Assembly (NCBI RefSeq): GCF_007988945.1
Contig: NZ_BJVC01000007.1
Span: 1-64,000 of the forward strand
Reading direction: 5' to 3'
DNA: 64,000 bases
Source: Swaminathania salitolerans
GTDB lineage: Bacteria > Pseudomonadota > Alphaproteobacteria > Acetobacterales > Acetobacteraceae
The notes beneath the pieces were generated by a model, which searched no databases, was not told the DNA's origin, and saw nothing but the letters and a program-made list of their open reading frames with translations. Each line of letters begins with the position of its first letter. Position 1 is the stretch's first letter. Positions 17,153-27,317 of the stretch are shown here, in pieces. A program made the position numbers and the translations under genes.

Positions 17153-19348
17153 TTACTGCGCCTTGTCCGGCAGGGCATAGACCACAAGCTGATCGGTGAC
17201 GGGAGTCATCATGAAGTGATGCCCGCCCGCCATGATCGCGACGTATTGCTTGCCGTTGACCTCATAGGTCATGGGATTGGCCTGACCGCCCCCGGGGAGA
17301 ACATCGGACCAGACATCCTTGCCGGTCTTGAGATCGATGGCGCGGATCTGGTTGTCGGTCGCTGCCGCGACGAAAACCAGGCCACCCTTCGTCACCACGG
17401 AGCCGCCGTTATTGGGTGTGCCGATATTGAGCGGCAGACCGGTCGGCATGTTCCACGGTCCGTTGGCGCGTGCGGTTCCCAGCGGACGCGACCAGAGCAC
17501 CTTCTTCGTTTTCACGTCGATGGCCTCGATCATGCCGTAGGGCGGCTTGTTGCACATCATGCCCGTGTACTGGTTCCAGAACGGGCTCACGACGATGCCA
17601 TAAGGCGTATCCGCCTGTGCGCCATTGCCCTCAGCACCACCTCCGGAGGGGTCGTAATGGGGATTGTCGATCGGACGCAGTCCCAGCTTGTCGGCTTTCC
17701 TGCGCGTGATCAGCTGGTCGTACATCGGCGTGGAGTTCCAGTTGGCGATGACGATGCCCGCATTCGGGTCGTAAGCCATGCTGCCCCAGTCGCTTCCGCC
17801 GTTATAGCCGGGATATTCGATATTCGGCTTGTCGACGGCCGGAGGCGTGAACTCCCCGAGATAGCGCGCCTTGCGGAACTTGATCCGGCAATAGAGCTGA
17901 TCGATCGGCGACATGCCCCACATGTCGCTTTCCTTCAGATCCGGGAAGGAGAGACGCGGGAAAGCGACGGAATAAGGCTGGGTCGGTGCGCGCGGATCGT
18001 CAGACATGGGGCCGGGCGACGGAGCCGGCTTCTCGACTACGGGAAATTCCGGAAGGGGCTTGCCCGTGGTGCGATCAAGGACGAAGGTCTGCCCGCGCTT
18101 GGTCGGGACCAGAAGCGCCGGCGTGACCGATCCGTCGGCATGACGGTAGTCGAATTTCGTGACCTGCGAGCCGAGATCGTAGTCCCACACGTCCTTGTGG
18201 ACGGTCTGGAATACCCAGCGCGGCTCGCCTGTCCGGACGTCGAGTGCCACGACGGAAGACGAAACGGCGTTCTCCTTGTCGCTGCGCATGGCGCTGTAGT
18301 AGTCGGCGGCAGAATTGCCCGTGGGAACGTAGACGAGGCCGAGCGCGTCGTCGCCCGTCATCGCAGCCCAGGAATTCGGCGTGCCGCGGCTGTAATGCTT
18401 GCCCGGTTCGGGCTGGTGGTGATCGTCCGGGTTGTTCACGTCCCAGGCCCAGACGAATTTTCCGCTTTCGGCGTCGTAGCCGCGGATGACGCCCGAAGGC
18501 GCCCAGCGGCGCTGGCCGTCGAGTACTTCGTGGTTCACGATCGCGATGCCGTTCACGACCGGCGGCGGCGTGGTCATCGAGACGAAGCCGGGCACCGACT
18601 CGCCCATGCCCTGCATCAGATTGACCTGACCGCCATGACCGAAGCCCTCGCAGAGCTTGCCCGTTTCGGCATCGACCTGGATGAGGCGCATGTCGAGTGT
18701 GGCTTCCATGATGCGCTCATGGCAGGGCTGTCCCTCGGGGACGGTCGAGGAGGTGTAGTAGGTGACGCCCTTGCACGCGGCCGTATAGGGGATCGAGTGA
18801 TATTTGACCCCTGCCTTGTGACGCCAGATCTCCTTGCCGTTGGTGGCATCGATCCGCATCATGTCGTTCATTGCAGAACACATGTAGAGCGAATCGCCGA
18901 CCTTGATCGGTGTGGTTTCGGCAGCCCATTTGTTCTGCTGGCCGGGGCCGGGTTTGCTGCCCGTGTGATAGATGAAGGCCCGCTTGAGCTGGCCGACATT
19001 CTGCGGCGTGAGCTGGTCGAGCGGCGAATAACGCGACTGGTTCGAATCGCGCCCGTAGGCGGGCCAGTCTTCCCGGGCCGGGTTGGCGTCGCGTTGCGGA
19101 ACGGCGGTCGGGATCTCGTCGATTCCGATCTCGGCGATATCGGGAAGATTGGCCGCATTCACACCCGGTGCCTGCGGGGCATAGGGGGAGGGGGCGCCGA
19201 ACTTGCCCGGGCCTTCCTGATGGGCGGCCGAGGGAGGGGTATCGTCTTCGCCGGGGCTCGAATTCGAGGGCGGCACCTGCGCCAGAGCGAGGGATGTCGA
19301 GATCATGCCGCCCAGAATGGTAGCGGCGAACAAGGCTGGCTTGCGCAT
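17153..19348 (-). CDS. sldA: PQQ-dependent polyol (glycerol/sorbitol) dehydrogenase large subunit
   Basis: 731 aa. Signal peptide (MRKPALFAATILGGMISTSL, cleaved near ALAQ), then an eight-bladed PQQ propeller: W-motif repeats such as ATNGKEIWRHKAGVKYHS, AESGKFVWAWDV, VRTGEPRWVFQT and LKTGKDVWSDV. No CxxCH haem site, so electrons must go straight to ubiquinone through the membrane subunit. Size and pairing with a 127-aa membrane protein match Gluconobacter SldAB, which oxidises glycerol, sorbitol, arabitol and gluconate in the periplasm. The ATG at 19348 overlaps the sldB stop (TGATG). An intrinsic terminator follows. A related polyol or quinate specificity cannot be excluded. Confidence 0.9.
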   Translation of the reverse strand: MRKPALFAATILGGMISTSLALAQVPPSNSSPGEDDTPPSAAHQEGPGKFGAPSPYAPQAPGVNAANLPDIAEIGIDEIPTAVPQRDANPAREDWPAYGRDSNQSRYSPLDQLTPQNVGQLKRAFIYHTGSKPGPGQQNKWAAETTPIKVGDSLYMCSAMNDMMRIDATNGKEIWRHKAGVKYHSIPYTAACKGVTYYTSSTVPEGQPCHERIMEATLDMRLIQVDAETGKLCEGFGHGGQVNLMQGMGESVPGFVSMTTPPPVVNGIAIVNHEVLDGQRRWAPSGVIRGYDAESGKFVWAWDVNNPDDHHQPEPGKHYSRGTPNSWAAMTGDDALGLVYVPTGNSAADYYSAMRSDKENAVSSSVVALDVRTGEPRWVFQTVHKDVWDYDLGSQVTKFDYRHADGSVTPALLVPTKRGQTFVLDRTTGKPLPEFPVVEKPAPSPGPMSDDPRAPTQPYSVAFPRLSFPDLKESDMWGMSPIDQLYCRIKFRKARYLGEFTPPAVDKPNIEYPGYNGGSDWGSMAYDPNAGIVIANWNSTPMYDQLITRRKADKLGLRPIDNPHYDPSGGGAEGNGAQADTPYGIVVSPFWNQYTGMMCNKPPYGMIEAIDVKTKKVLWSRPLGTARANGPWNMPTGLPLNIGTPNNGGSVVTKGGLVFVAAATDNQIRAIDLKTGKDVWSDVLPGGGQANPMTYEVNGKQYVAIMAGGHHFMMTPVTDQLVVYALPDKAQ

Positions 19349-19731
19349 CAGGCAGCTCCGCGTGAAACGGGACGGATGGTGTCCTGCCGACGCAGAACCG
19401 GAAGACTGAGGACCACCAGAATGGCGATGAGGGTCGGGCCGAACAGGCGCGGCAGCCATCCCCACCAGTCGAATCCCACCTCGTAGATCGTCCAGACGAT
19501 CGTGCCTGCCCAGGCGAGCAGGAACAGCCAACCGCCGAGCAGGCGTCCCATGGCCATGAGACCGCCCGAGGCGATCAGCACGATGCCGCAGATGAGGTAA
19601 TAGAGGGAGCCGCCGAGGCTGGCGAGATATCCACCGCCGCCGACGAAGATAAGACCGAACAGGCCGATCAGAAGCGCCAGGGCAAGAGTTGCCCAGTCGC
19701 CCAGGCGTCTGGGTCTGGATCGAGATGTCAT
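19348..19731 (-). CDS. sldB: Polyol dehydrogenase membrane subunit
   Basis: 127 aa with four predicted transmembrane helices (about 12-32, 36-56, 63-83 and 98-116), homologous to the N-terminal membrane region of one-piece PQQ glucose dehydrogenases (YLASLGGSLYYLICGIVLIA, VGFDWWGWLPRLFGP). It anchors SldA to the periplasmic face and should supply the ubiquinone site. sldA follows with a TGATG overlap, so both are made from one message. Confidence 0.9.
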   Translation of the reverse strand: MTSRSRPRRLGDWATLALALLIGLFGLIFVGGGGYLASLGGSLYYLICGIVLIASGGLMAMGRLLGGWLFLLAWAGTIVWTIYEVGFDWWGWLPRLFGPTLIAILVVLSLPVLRRQDTIRPVSRGAA

Positions 19732-20048
19732 GAAACCTCCTTGAGACGAACGGGAAACCTATCCCGATATGAAAGGGATCACGGCAACACATATCGGTGA
19801 AATTCCTGATACGTTTGATGCCGCAGACTGGGATATTCAGAGTGTGTGACGTCAGGCGCAGGAATGGCGCAGGAATATTGCATCATTTCCACTTTATGAG
19901 CAGGAAATGAACAAAAAGAAGGATATCCGGCTCACTTTCGGGTGTTCCGGCCGGGTCGTTTCCGTTGGAGGAAAAATGCCCGCCCGGAGAAAATGCCTGT
20001 CCGGACCCACCCGTCAGGCGCGGGCGGAAGGACCGGCGAATCCGTTCC
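19732..20048. other. Intergenic region upstream of sldB
   Basis: 317 bases with no credible gene. It must hold the sldBA promoter (reading leftward) and the end of the lipoprotein gene. A direct repeat GGCGCAGGAAT occurs twice in tandem near 19855-19877; no certain promoter elements were recognised. Confidence 0.5.
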
Positions 20049-21185
20049 CTATCCCGCCGGAATCGTGATGACGGCGCCCGGCGAATGGCTCGTCGCGGCG
20101 AGGGCGGCCAGGATCTGCATCATGGTAAAGCTCAGCTTGCTCCGGAAATCGTCATCGTTGATCCAGTACCACTGCCCGCGATACCGGACCGAATCGTAGA
20201 CATGGTCCGGAAGGGAACGACCGGAATGGATGACCACGTCGGGCCGGGTCTCGATCCCGACCGGGCTGATCGTGGGGAGCGTGCGACCGGCCTTGATGTC
20301 GTCTTCCGGCACTTCCATTTCGTATGCGATCTGGGACAGCATCGCGAACATCGAGCGTGTGAGAATGGCGATCTGGCCCGGTACCTTCGGATAGGGGCCA
20401 TAGACGATCTCGGCTTCTTCCGCGTGCGGATCGAGATGGAGCAGGCGTCTGACTTCACCCTGTATGGTTGTCAGGGCAGGATCGGATGTGGCGGTGAGGA
20501 CGAGATAGGCATGTTCGGGCTGCGTGCCCGAGGGTTTGTTGGCCGAACCCGAAGGCGGCTGATCGCCCGAGGGTTTCGGCGCATCGGTCGAGATGCGGAT
20601 GGTCATGGCGCCAGCCACCTGAAGCTGGCGCAGATCGTGCAGGAGGAGATAGAACCGGACCGATCCTCCGCCGGTCGGACCCGCACCGAGCGCACGCACA
20701 TTCGACAATCCGTCGATCGACTGTGCAGTGAGACGCAGGAGGGTATCGATCGGCAGGCCGCCGAGACTGAGCGGCATGATGACCACAGGCGAGATCGGCC
20801 GGATGACGTTCTCCGCATATTGTTGCCCGGTTTCCGGCTGATAGGTGAAGGTCGGGCTTTCCTGCAGTGTCGCCGTGCTGCTTCCGAAAAGATAGCTGCC
20901 CACGCCGGACGGGAAGGCGTTGAAGCCTCCGTTGACCGAGCGGTTGAGCTGATAGCCTGCGATCACCTGCGTCGTATCGAGAAAGGTCGGCGGATCGGCG
21001 TACCGGATGCGGATGATATTGAGCAGCATCGCATGTTTTTCGGCCTCGCCCAGAGCACGCGAATAATCGAGCTGGTCGTGCGACAGCCGGCTCGGACCTA
21101 TGGTGATGCAACCGCCGAGAAGACAGGCAGGCAACAAGCCGACCAGACTACGCAAGGCCGCCGGGAGGGAACGGAACGGATTCAT
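20049..21185 (-). CDS. Outer-membrane or periplasmic lipoprotein, unknown function
   Basis: 378 aa. The N-terminus is a lipoprotein signal with lipobox LLGGC (Cys near residue 26). The mature protein has a conserved opening, DQLDYSRALGEAEKHAMLLN then IRIRYADPPTFLD, which I recognise from other alphaproteobacterial hypothetical lipoproteins without a known role, and a C-terminal stretch RYRGQWYWINDDDFRSK. A Pro/Ser/Gly-rich insert lies near residues 205-220. It stands between sldBA and an epimerase gene on the same strand. No function assigned. Confidence 0.8.
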   Translation of the reverse strand: MNPFRSLPAALRSLVGLLPACLLGGCITIGPSRLSHDQLDYSRALGEAEKHAMLLNIIRIRYADPPTFLDTTQVIAGYQLNRSVNGGFNAFPSGVGSYLFGSSTATLQESPTFTYQPETGQQYAENVIRPISPVVIMPLSLGGLPIDTLLRLTAQSIDGLSNVRALGAGPTGGGSVRFYLLLHDLRQLQVAGAMTIRISTDAPKPSGDQPPSGSANKPSGTQPEHAYLVLTATSDPALTTIQGEVRRLLHLDPHAEEAEIVYGPYPKVPGQIAILTRSMFAMLSQIAYEMEVPEDDIKAGRTLPTISPVGIETRPDVVIHSGRSLPDHVYDSVRYRGQWYWINDDDFRSKLSFTMMQILAALAATSHSPGAVITIPAG

Positions 21186-21268
21186 CGGGTGGTCGCGCTC
21201 AACGGGATTGAGGCACTGTCCGCCAGTGCCTGTCGGTTTCGAGTCCGGTACGGTGGTTCAGCCATGCC

Positions 21269-22201
21269 TTACCCCAGTTCGTGCCCGGCGAAAATGGCGG
21301 CGAGTCCCTCGCGATATCCCGGATAGCGCCAGACACGACCGATGCGCTTCTGGGTGAGGCGGCTATCGACCACGCGCCGTTCCGACCAGAAGCTGCGTGC
21401 CATGGGGCTGAGCGTTTCCCATGCCCGGTCGAGGGTCAGCCGAGGCGGCAGCGGGAGGCCTGCAAGACGGGCGGCCTCCTCGAGCACGGCCGATTGGGGG
21501 CTCGGCGTATCGTCGACGAAATTGAGGATACGCGCACCCGACTCATCCGATCCCGCCTCCGGCACGCCCTCCCGTGAGTGTTCTCTCTCACCGTGTTCTT
21601 CTTTGGATTGCGCGCTCAGGGGCGAGGCGCTGTCGATCGCGGCGAGGGTCGCAGCGGCGATATCGTCGCGATGGATACGGCTGAAGAGATGATCGGGAGC
21701 GTCGATGATCCGGGCCTTTCCGGAGCGCAATGTGTCGAAAGCCGAGCGGCCCGGCCCGTAGATCCCGCCCAGGCGCATGATATCGCAATGTGCATCGCAG
21801 GACATGGCGATATCGCGCCAGTCCGATTCGGCCCTGACGCGGGCCAGGCTTCGTTCCTGTCCCGGAGAAACGGGTGTGGTCTCGTCGACGCGCGCGCCCT
21901 GCCGGTCTCCATAGACGCCGGTGGTGGAATAATAGCCGATCCAGCGCAGCGCATGCGTCTGGCGCAGAAGCCCGGCATAGAGCCTCAAGGAGGGGTCTCC
22001 CTCCTCGCCGGGAGGGATGCTCACGAGAAGATGGGTCGCCTCGCGCAGGAGCGGTCCGACACGGGAGAAAGCGATCAGCGCGGGGTCGTCGGCGGGGGGC
22101 GTCCGGCTTGTACCCGTGACGCGCCATCCACGCTTGCGGGCCAGGAATGCGGTGGCCGAGGCGGAATAGCCCTGACCGAGAATGACGAGATGTGGCGGCA
22201 T
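21269..22201 (-). CDS. NAD(P)-binding epimerase/SDR-family protein (YeeZ-like)
   Basis: 310 aa. Begins LVILGQGYSASATAFLARKRG, a Rossmann-type dinucleotide motif (GxGYSA as in YeeZ-like proteins), with GYYSTTGVYGDRQGARVDE holding the active-site Tyr region. Atypical SDR: the catalytic YxxxK is not clear. Substrate unknown; nucleotide-sugar or NAD(P)-dependent metabolism is likely. The ATG at 22201 is 54 bases from the divergent TPR gene, so the two share a promoter region. A charged insert (EEHGEREHSREGVPEAG) interrupts the C-terminal half. Confidence 0.8.
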   Translation of the reverse strand: MPPHLVILGQGYSASATAFLARKRGWRVTGTSRTPPADDPALIAFSRVGPLLREATHLLVSIPPGEEGDPSLRLYAGLLRQTHALRWIGYYSTTGVYGDRQGARVDETTPVSPGQERSLARVRAESDWRDIAMSCDAHCDIMRLGGIYGPGRSAFDTLRSGKARIIDAPDHLFSRIHRDDIAAATLAAIDSASPLSAQSKEEHGEREHSREGVPEAGSDESGARILNFVDDTPSPQSAVLEEAARLAGLPLPPRLTLDRAWETLSPMARSFWSERRVVDSRLTQKRIGRVWRYPGYREGLAAIFAGHELG

Positions 22202-22255
22202 GAGTGTTCCCGTTCCGGCTTGACCGCACAGCCGGGGCCGCGCCAATCATGCTGT

Positions 22256-23179
22256 ATGAAACACGGTTTCGAAGCCTTGGCGATAGGGGGCAGCCTCTGG
22301 ATCGGGATGAGCCATGCCCATGCCCATGCCCAGACGCAGATACAGACCCAGACGCAGATACAGACACGGAGCCACGTGCAGGCAGCGCCGTCGCGTCTGG
22401 ACGCCTGTCTGGCCCTTTCTGCCGCATCTCCGGATCGGGCCTTGCAGGAGGCGCAGGACTGGGGGCGTCATGACGGTGGTGACGATGCCCGTCTCTGCGC
22501 TGCGCGTGCCTTGCGCGAGGCGGGGCGGTATCGGGAGGCTGCAGAGGCATTCGACGCCCTCGGTCGCGGTTCGGCGCCGCCTCTGGACCACAGGCCCGAC
22601 CGGACCGGCGGCCGCATGACGCATCCCGGCGGCAGCGCTGCCGAAGCGCCGGGAGACGGAAAGGCTTCCGGATCGTCTGCCGGGCGCGGGGATGACGACC
22701 GGGCCGCCATCGTTGCGGCACAGGCTGCGGAATGCTGGCTTCTCGCCGGGGATGGCGACGCTGCGGAGGCGTCCGCCCGGCGCGGTCTGGCCGGAGCGCC
22801 GGGCGCGGTCGCTCTTCATGTGCTTCTGGCGCGCAGTCTTGCCATGCGCGGCGCCTGGAAGGATGTCGTTGCGACATTGCAGGGACTCGAGCCTCTCCCG
22901 GACGTGGCCCGTAGCCGGGCACTGGTGCTCAGGGCGATAGCGTGGCGTCATCTGGATCACTCCGACAAGGCGCTCGCAGATGTCGAGACAGCCCTCTCCC
23001 TGTCGCCCGATACCGTGGAGGCATTGCTCGAGCGTGGCATCGACCATGTGCGTCTGGGGCATCTGGCCGCGGCCCGGGCGGACTGGGATCGGGTTATCGT
23101 CCTCTCACCCGATGGCAGGGAGGCGGATCTGGCGCGTCAGGACGAGGCTGTACTGGATGCGGATCCCGATCAGCCGTGA
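22256..23179 (+). CDS. TPR-repeat protein, probably exported
   Basis: 307 aa. A short hydrophobic N-terminus (ALAIGGSLWIGMSHAHAHA) may be a signal peptide. It is followed by a Gln/Thr repeat (QTQIQTQTQIQT), then helical repeats: SLSPDTVEALLERGIDHVRL and similar segments at about 80-110 and 190-290 fit TPR units. A low-complexity Gly/Asp/Ser stretch interrupts at about 115-150. Likely a protein-interaction adaptor. Start ATG at 22256 has no clear ribosome site; divergent from the YeeZ-like gene. Confidence 0.72.
   Translation: MKHGFEALAIGGSLWIGMSHAHAHAQTQIQTQTQIQTRSHVQAAPSRLDACLALSAASPDRALQEAQDWGRHDGGDDARLCAARALREAGRYREAAEAFDALGRGSAPPLDHRPDRTGGRMTHPGGSAAEAPGDGKASGSSAGRGDDDRAAIVAAQAAECWLLAGDGDAAEASARRGLAGAPGAVALHVLLARSLAMRGAWKDVVATLQGLEPLPDVARSRALVLRAIAWRHLDHSDKALADVETALSLSPDTVEALLERGIDHVRLGHLAAARADWDRVIVLSPDGREADLARQDEAVLDADPDQP
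22330..22365 (+). repeat. Exact 18-bp duplication inside TPR gene
   Basis: CCAGACGCAGATACAGAC occurs twice head-to-tail in frame (22330-22347, 22348-22365), encoding the QTQIQT repeat. It is preceded by three copies of CCCATG. Slippage-type repeat in the region just after the putative signal peptide. Confidence 0.85.
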
Positions 23180-23236
23180 GATGAACGGCCCGCCGCAGAG
23201 ACAGCTGCAGAGACAGCCGCAAAGTCAGTTGCAGAC

Positions 23237-24196
23237 TCACGCGGGCAAAGAGGCAAGTCCCGTCAGTCCGGCAACGTCGTTCCAGAAAGGGGCAGCGCTT
23301 GCGGCACCCCGACGGGTAGTCGCGAGAGCGCCGCATCCCGCCGCGAAACGGACGCAATCCGACAGGCCGAGGCCGAGGGTGAGTGCGACGGCCAGACCTG
23401 CATTGAAACAATCCCCTGCGGCTACGCTGTCGATCGCCTCGACGCGAAACGGTGCCACAAAGCCCTCCTCCTCGCCGCGGCGATAGAATACGCCGCGTGC
23501 GCCCATCTTCACCACGGCTCCCGCTGCGCCCATTGCCTGAAGCTGTCGCGCGGCGCGCGCGGCATCGGCTTCGGTTTCCGGATAGATCCCGGTGAGGAGC
23601 CGGGTTTCGCTTTCATTCGGCGTGATGAAATCGGCCTGACGCAAAAGGCGCTCGGGCAGAGCTTCCGCAGGGGCAGGTGCCGGATCGAGAATGACGGATG
23701 TTCCCGCTTCGCGGGCTGCCTCGGCTGCGGCAAGCGTGACGGCGAGGGGGATCTCGAGCTGCAGCAGAAGCGTGGAGGCTGCACGGATCAGGCTGGCGTC
23801 CCGGGCGACGTCTTTCTCGTCGAGTGCCATATTGGCGCCGCCTGCGACCGTGATCGTGTTTTCGGCTGCGGCATCGACGGTGATCAGCGCGATGCCCGTC
23901 GGATGTCCGGGCGTTTCGCGCAGGGCGGTCGTATCGACGCCGAACGGAGTCAGGAGACGGCGCGCATCTGCGCCGAAGCTGTCCGTTCCGATGCGTCCGG
24001 CGAGCCCTACGGCAAGACCGCATCCCTGTCCGAGCCGGGACGCGGCGGCGGCCTGGTTGGCGCCCTTGCCGCCAAGGCCCGTCTCGTAGCCATCGGCGTG
24101 GACGGTTTCGCCCGGGCGGGGCAATCGGTGCGCCCGGGCCGTGACGTCGATATTGATGCTTCCATAGGACAGGATGCGCGGCGTGGTGGCGGACAT
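23237..24196 (-). CDS. rbsK: Ribokinase (PfkB family)
   Basis: 319 aa. Phosphorylates ribose to ribose-5-phosphate with ATP in the cytosol. Family signatures: SINIDVTARAHRLPRPGE, GGKGANQAAAASRLG near residue 42 and the anion-hole/catalytic motif VAAGDCFNAGLAVAL near 265 (the family has GAGD; here AAGD, with the catalytic Asp kept). The ATG at 24196 follows AAGGGG. No ribose transporter or repressor gene lies nearby. Substrate could be another pentose or nucleoside. Confidence 0.88.
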   Translation of the reverse strand: MSATTPRILSYGSINIDVTARAHRLPRPGETVHADGYETGLGGKGANQAAAASRLGQGCGLAVGLAGRIGTDSFGADARRLLTPFGVDTTALRETPGHPTGIALITVDAAAENTITVAGGANMALDEKDVARDASLIRAASTLLLQLEIPLAVTLAAAEAAREAGTSVILDPAPAPAEALPERLLRQADFITPNESETRLLTGIYPETEADAARAARQLQAMGAAGAVVKMGARGVFYRRGEEEGFVAPFRVEAIDSVAAGDCFNAGLAVALTLGLGLSDCVRFAAGCGALATTRRGAASAAPFWNDVAGLTGLASLPA

Positions 24197-24265
24197 GTCG
24201 GCCCCTTCGATCTGGCTCTTTGCTCAGGCGTATCATCCCGGATGCGGCTGGGCTAGTGTCGGCCC

Positions 24266-25177
24266 ATGACCCGCATTCTCGTGATCAAGCACGGTGCGCT
24301 GGGCGATTTCGTTCAGGCTTTCGCACCGTTCCATTCCATCAGGCAGCATTGGCCCGAGGCCCGGATTACCCTGCTGACGACCGCGCCGTTCTGTGAAATG
24401 GCACGACGGAGTCCCTGGTTCGACAGGATCGAGAGCGATTCACGGCCGCGATGGTGGGATCTCCCCGGGTTGTTTTCGCTGCGTGCCCGGTTGCGCGGAT
24501 ACGATCTCGTGATCGATCTCCAGACCTCGCGCCGGAGCACGCGCTATTATCGTCTGGCATCGACAACCGCCTGGAGCGGCCTTGCGAGGCGCAGTGCGTT
24601 CCGTCACGACAATCCGTGGCGAAACGCAATGCACAGCGTGGCGCGCCAGCGCGATCAGCTCGCCCGTCTGGGCGTGCCGGAGGCAGGCGCTCCCGATCTG
24701 CGCTGGCTGAGCGCGGGCGCCCCGGTCGGAGACAGGCCTTATGCGGTGCTCGTTCCCGGCGCCGCACCGCATCGGCCTGCCAAGCGCTGGCCCGCCGGAC
24801 AGTATGGCGCACTGGCTGCGATCCTGCACGAATACGGTCTGGATGTGCTGATCGTCGGTTCCGCAGCCGAGCGGAGCCTTGCGGAGACGATCCGCAGCAT
24901 CTGTCCGCAGGCGCAGGATCTGACCGGCCGGACCGATCTGATGGAGCTCGGAAGCGTCTTTGCCGGGGCGCGTCTTGCGATCGGAAACGACACGGGTCCG
25001 ATGCATCTGGCAGCGTCGCTCGGCTGTCGCGCGATCGTCCTGTTTTCTGCCGAGAGCGACCCGCGTCTGACGGCACCGGTCGGTCTCGGGCCGGGGCAGG
25101 TGAGCGTTCTCGTTCAGGAGGATCTGCGGGATCTCGACGTTTCCAGGGTTGCGGCGCTGGTGAACCGGGGGCATTAG
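24266..25177 (+). CDS. Glycosyltransferase family 9 (heptosyltransferase-like)
   Basis: 303 aa, GT-B fold. Begins RILVIKHGALGDFVQAFAP, the GT9 N-terminal motif, and has the nucleotide-sugar loop AIGNDTGPMHLAASLGC near residue 235. Such enzymes add heptose or related sugars to the lipopolysaccharide core at the inner face of the cytoplasmic membrane. It sits divergent to ribokinase and 33 bases before thrS on the same strand. Confidence 0.9.
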   Translation: MTRILVIKHGALGDFVQAFAPFHSIRQHWPEARITLLTTAPFCEMARRSPWFDRIESDSRPRWWDLPGLFSLRARLRGYDLVIDLQTSRRSTRYYRLASTTAWSGLARRSAFRHDNPWRNAMHSVARQRDQLARLGVPEAGAPDLRWLSAGAPVGDRPYAVLVPGAAPHRPAKRWPAGQYGALAAILHEYGLDVLIVGSAAERSLAETIRSICPQAQDLTGRTDLMELGSVFAGARLAIGNDTGPMHLAASLGCRAIVLFSAESDPRLTAPVGLGPGQVSVLVQEDLRDLDVSRVAALVNRGH

Positions 25178-25210
25178 AGCAGATCGTTTTTCCTTTTACG
25201 TCAGGAGCGC

Positions 25211-27151
25211 ATGTCCATGCCTGCCATAACCCTGCCCGATGGTTCCGTTCGCCAGTTCGACGGTGCCACGACCGGCACGGCAGTCGCGGCTGCGATCGGA
25301 CCCGGTCTGGCCCGTGCTGCCGTTGCGATGAGCCTGAATGGCAAGCTGGTCGATCTCTCGACGGTCATTGACGAGGATGCCGCGCTCCGTTTCATCACGC
25401 GCAAGGACGATATCGTTCTCGAGATGATCCGCCACGACACCGCCCATGTTCTGGCCGAGGCCGTGCAGGCGTTGTGGCCCGGCACGCAGGTGACCATCGG
25501 CCCCTCCATCAAGGACGGGTTCTATTACGACTTCTTCCGCAATCAGCCTTTCACGCCCGAGGATTTCGAGGCGATCGAGGCCAAGATGCGCGAGATCATC
25601 GCCGCCAATGCGCCGTTCGAGCGTGAGGAATGGGATCGCGATGCGGCGATTGCGTTCTTCGAGGAGAAGGGCGAGCGCTTCAAGGCCGAGCTGATCCGCG
25701 ATCTGCCCGAGAGCGAGACCATCTCGATCTATCGTCAGGGGGCGTGGCTGGATCTGTGCCGCGGGCCGCATATGCGCGGCACCGGCGATATCGGTACGGC
25801 CTTCAAGCTCATGAAGGTGGCGGGCGCCTATTGGCGCGGCGATCATCGCAACCCCATGCTGACGCGCATCTATGGCACGGCCTGGCGCGACCAGAAGGAA
25901 CTCGACGCCTATCTGCATCAGCTCGAGGAAGCCGAGAAGCGCGACCATCGCCGGATCGGCCGCGAGATGGATCTTTTCCATATCCAGGAAGAGGCGGTCG
26001 GTCAGATCTTCTGGCATGCCAAGGGCTGGCGCCTTTATACGGTGCTTCAGGATTACATGCGCCGTCTTCAGACCCGTCACGGCTATCAGGAGGTGCGTAC
26101 GCCCCAGCTCGTGGACCGTGCGCTCTGGGAAGCCTCGGGGCACTGGGACAAATATCGCGAGCACATGTTCATCGCGACGGTCGAGGATGAGGAAAAGACC
26201 CTCGCGCTCAAGCCGATGAACTGCCCGTGCCATGTGCAGATTTTCCGCCACGGGCTGCGCTCCTATCGCGAATTGCCGCTGCGTATGGCCGAGTTCGGCG
26301 CGTGTCATCGCTACGAGCCTTCGGGCGCGCTGCATGGCATCATGCGTGTGCGCGGCTTCACGCAGGATGACGCGCATATCTTCTGCACCGAAGAGCAGAT
26401 CGCGAGTGAGACCGCCTCTTTCGTCGCCATGCTCGATGAGGTCTATCGCGATCTGGGCTTCGAGAATTTCCGCGTGAAGTTCTCCGACCGCCCCGAAGCG
26501 CGCGCCGGCGATGACGAGACCTGGGACAAGTCGGAGAAGGCTCTCAAGGAAGCCTGTGCCCTGGCAGGGGTCTCATTCGAGACCAATCCGGGCGAAGGGG
26601 CGTTTTATGGCCCGAAACTCGAATTCGTTCTGACGGATGCGATCGGTCGCGACTGGCAATGCGGCACGTTGCAGGTCGATTTCATCCTGCCGGAGCGTCT
26701 GGATGCGTCCTATATCGGCGAGGACAGCGCGCGTCATCGTCCGGTCATGCTGCATCGTGCCATTCTGGGCAGCTTCGAGCGATTCATCGGTATCCTGATC
26801 GAGCAGTTTGCAGGCAGGTTCCCGCTCTGGCTCGCCCCGACCCAGGTGGTGGTCGCCAGCATCGTGACCGATGCCGAGCCCTATGCGCAGGACGTCGCCG
26901 AAAAACTGCGTCGCGCCGGGCTTCAGGTCGAGGTGGACGGGCGTAACGAAAAGATCAACGCCAAGATCCGCGAGCATTCCCTGGCGCGGGTTCCGGTCAT
27001 TCTCGTGGTCGGCCGGCGGGAGGCAGAGGAAGGCAAGGTCGCGATGCGCAGGCTCGGCGGGTCGGCGCAGGAGATTCTGGGTCTCGAGGACGCCGTGCGC
27101 CTGCTCGGCGACGAGGCGCGCGCACCGGACATGCGCCGGTTGCAGGGCTGA
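25211..27151 (+). CDS. thrS: Threonyl-tRNA synthetase
   Basis: 646 aa, normal length. Charges tRNA-Thr. An N-terminal TGS domain ([17 protein letters not shown]), the editing domain with [16 protein letters not shown], the class II catalytic core ([13 protein letters not shown] with the zinc Cys, and the arginine motif [13 protein letters not shown]) and the C-terminal anticodon domain are all present. The ATG at 25211 follows AGGAG; an ATG at 25217 is the alternative. infC follows 177 bases on, the thrS-infC order seen in many bacteria. Confidence 0.98.
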   Translation: MSMPAITLPDGSVRQFDGATTGTAVAAAIGPGLARAAVAMSLNGKLVDLSTVIDEDAALRFITRKDDIVLEMIRHDTAHVLAEAVQALWPGTQVTIGPSIKDGFYYDFFRNQPFTPEDFEAIEAKMREIIAANAPFEREEWDRDAAIAFFEEKGERFKAELIRDLPESETISIYRQGAWLDLCRGPHMRGTGDIGTAFKLMKVAGAYWRGDHRNPMLTRIYGTAWRDQKELDAYLHQLEEAEKRDHRRIGREMDLFHIQEEAVGQIFWHAKGWRLYTVLQDYMRRLQTRHGYQEVRTPQLVDRALWEASGHWDKYREHMFIATVEDEEKTLALKPMNCPCHVQIFRHGLRSYRELPLRMAEFGACHRYEPSGALHGIMRVRGFTQDDAHIFCTEEQIASETASFVAMLDEVYRDLGFENFRVKFSDRPEARAGDDETWDKSEKALKEACALAGVSFETNPGEGAFYGPKLEFVLTDAIGRDWQCGTLQVDFILPERLDASYIGEDSARHRPVMLHRAILGSFERFIGILIEQFAGRFPLWLAPTQVVVASIVTDAEPYAQDVAEKLRRAGLQVEVDGRNEKINAKIREHSLARVPVILVVGRREAEEGKVAMRRLGGSAQEILGLEDAVRLLGDEARAPDMRRLQG

Positions 27152-27317
27152 TCCTGCGGCTCTGACGGCAGAAATCTTGCTTTCGCGCCTGATAATGCCT
27201 ATGTCGAGGCACCGGGTTTTCGTGAAGGCGTCGTGTTTCGTCACAGCAAGGTGATGAAATCCTCCGGCGCCTTCATGCGTATTGTCGACCCGCAAGCAGG
27301 ATTTTGAGAACGTCGAC

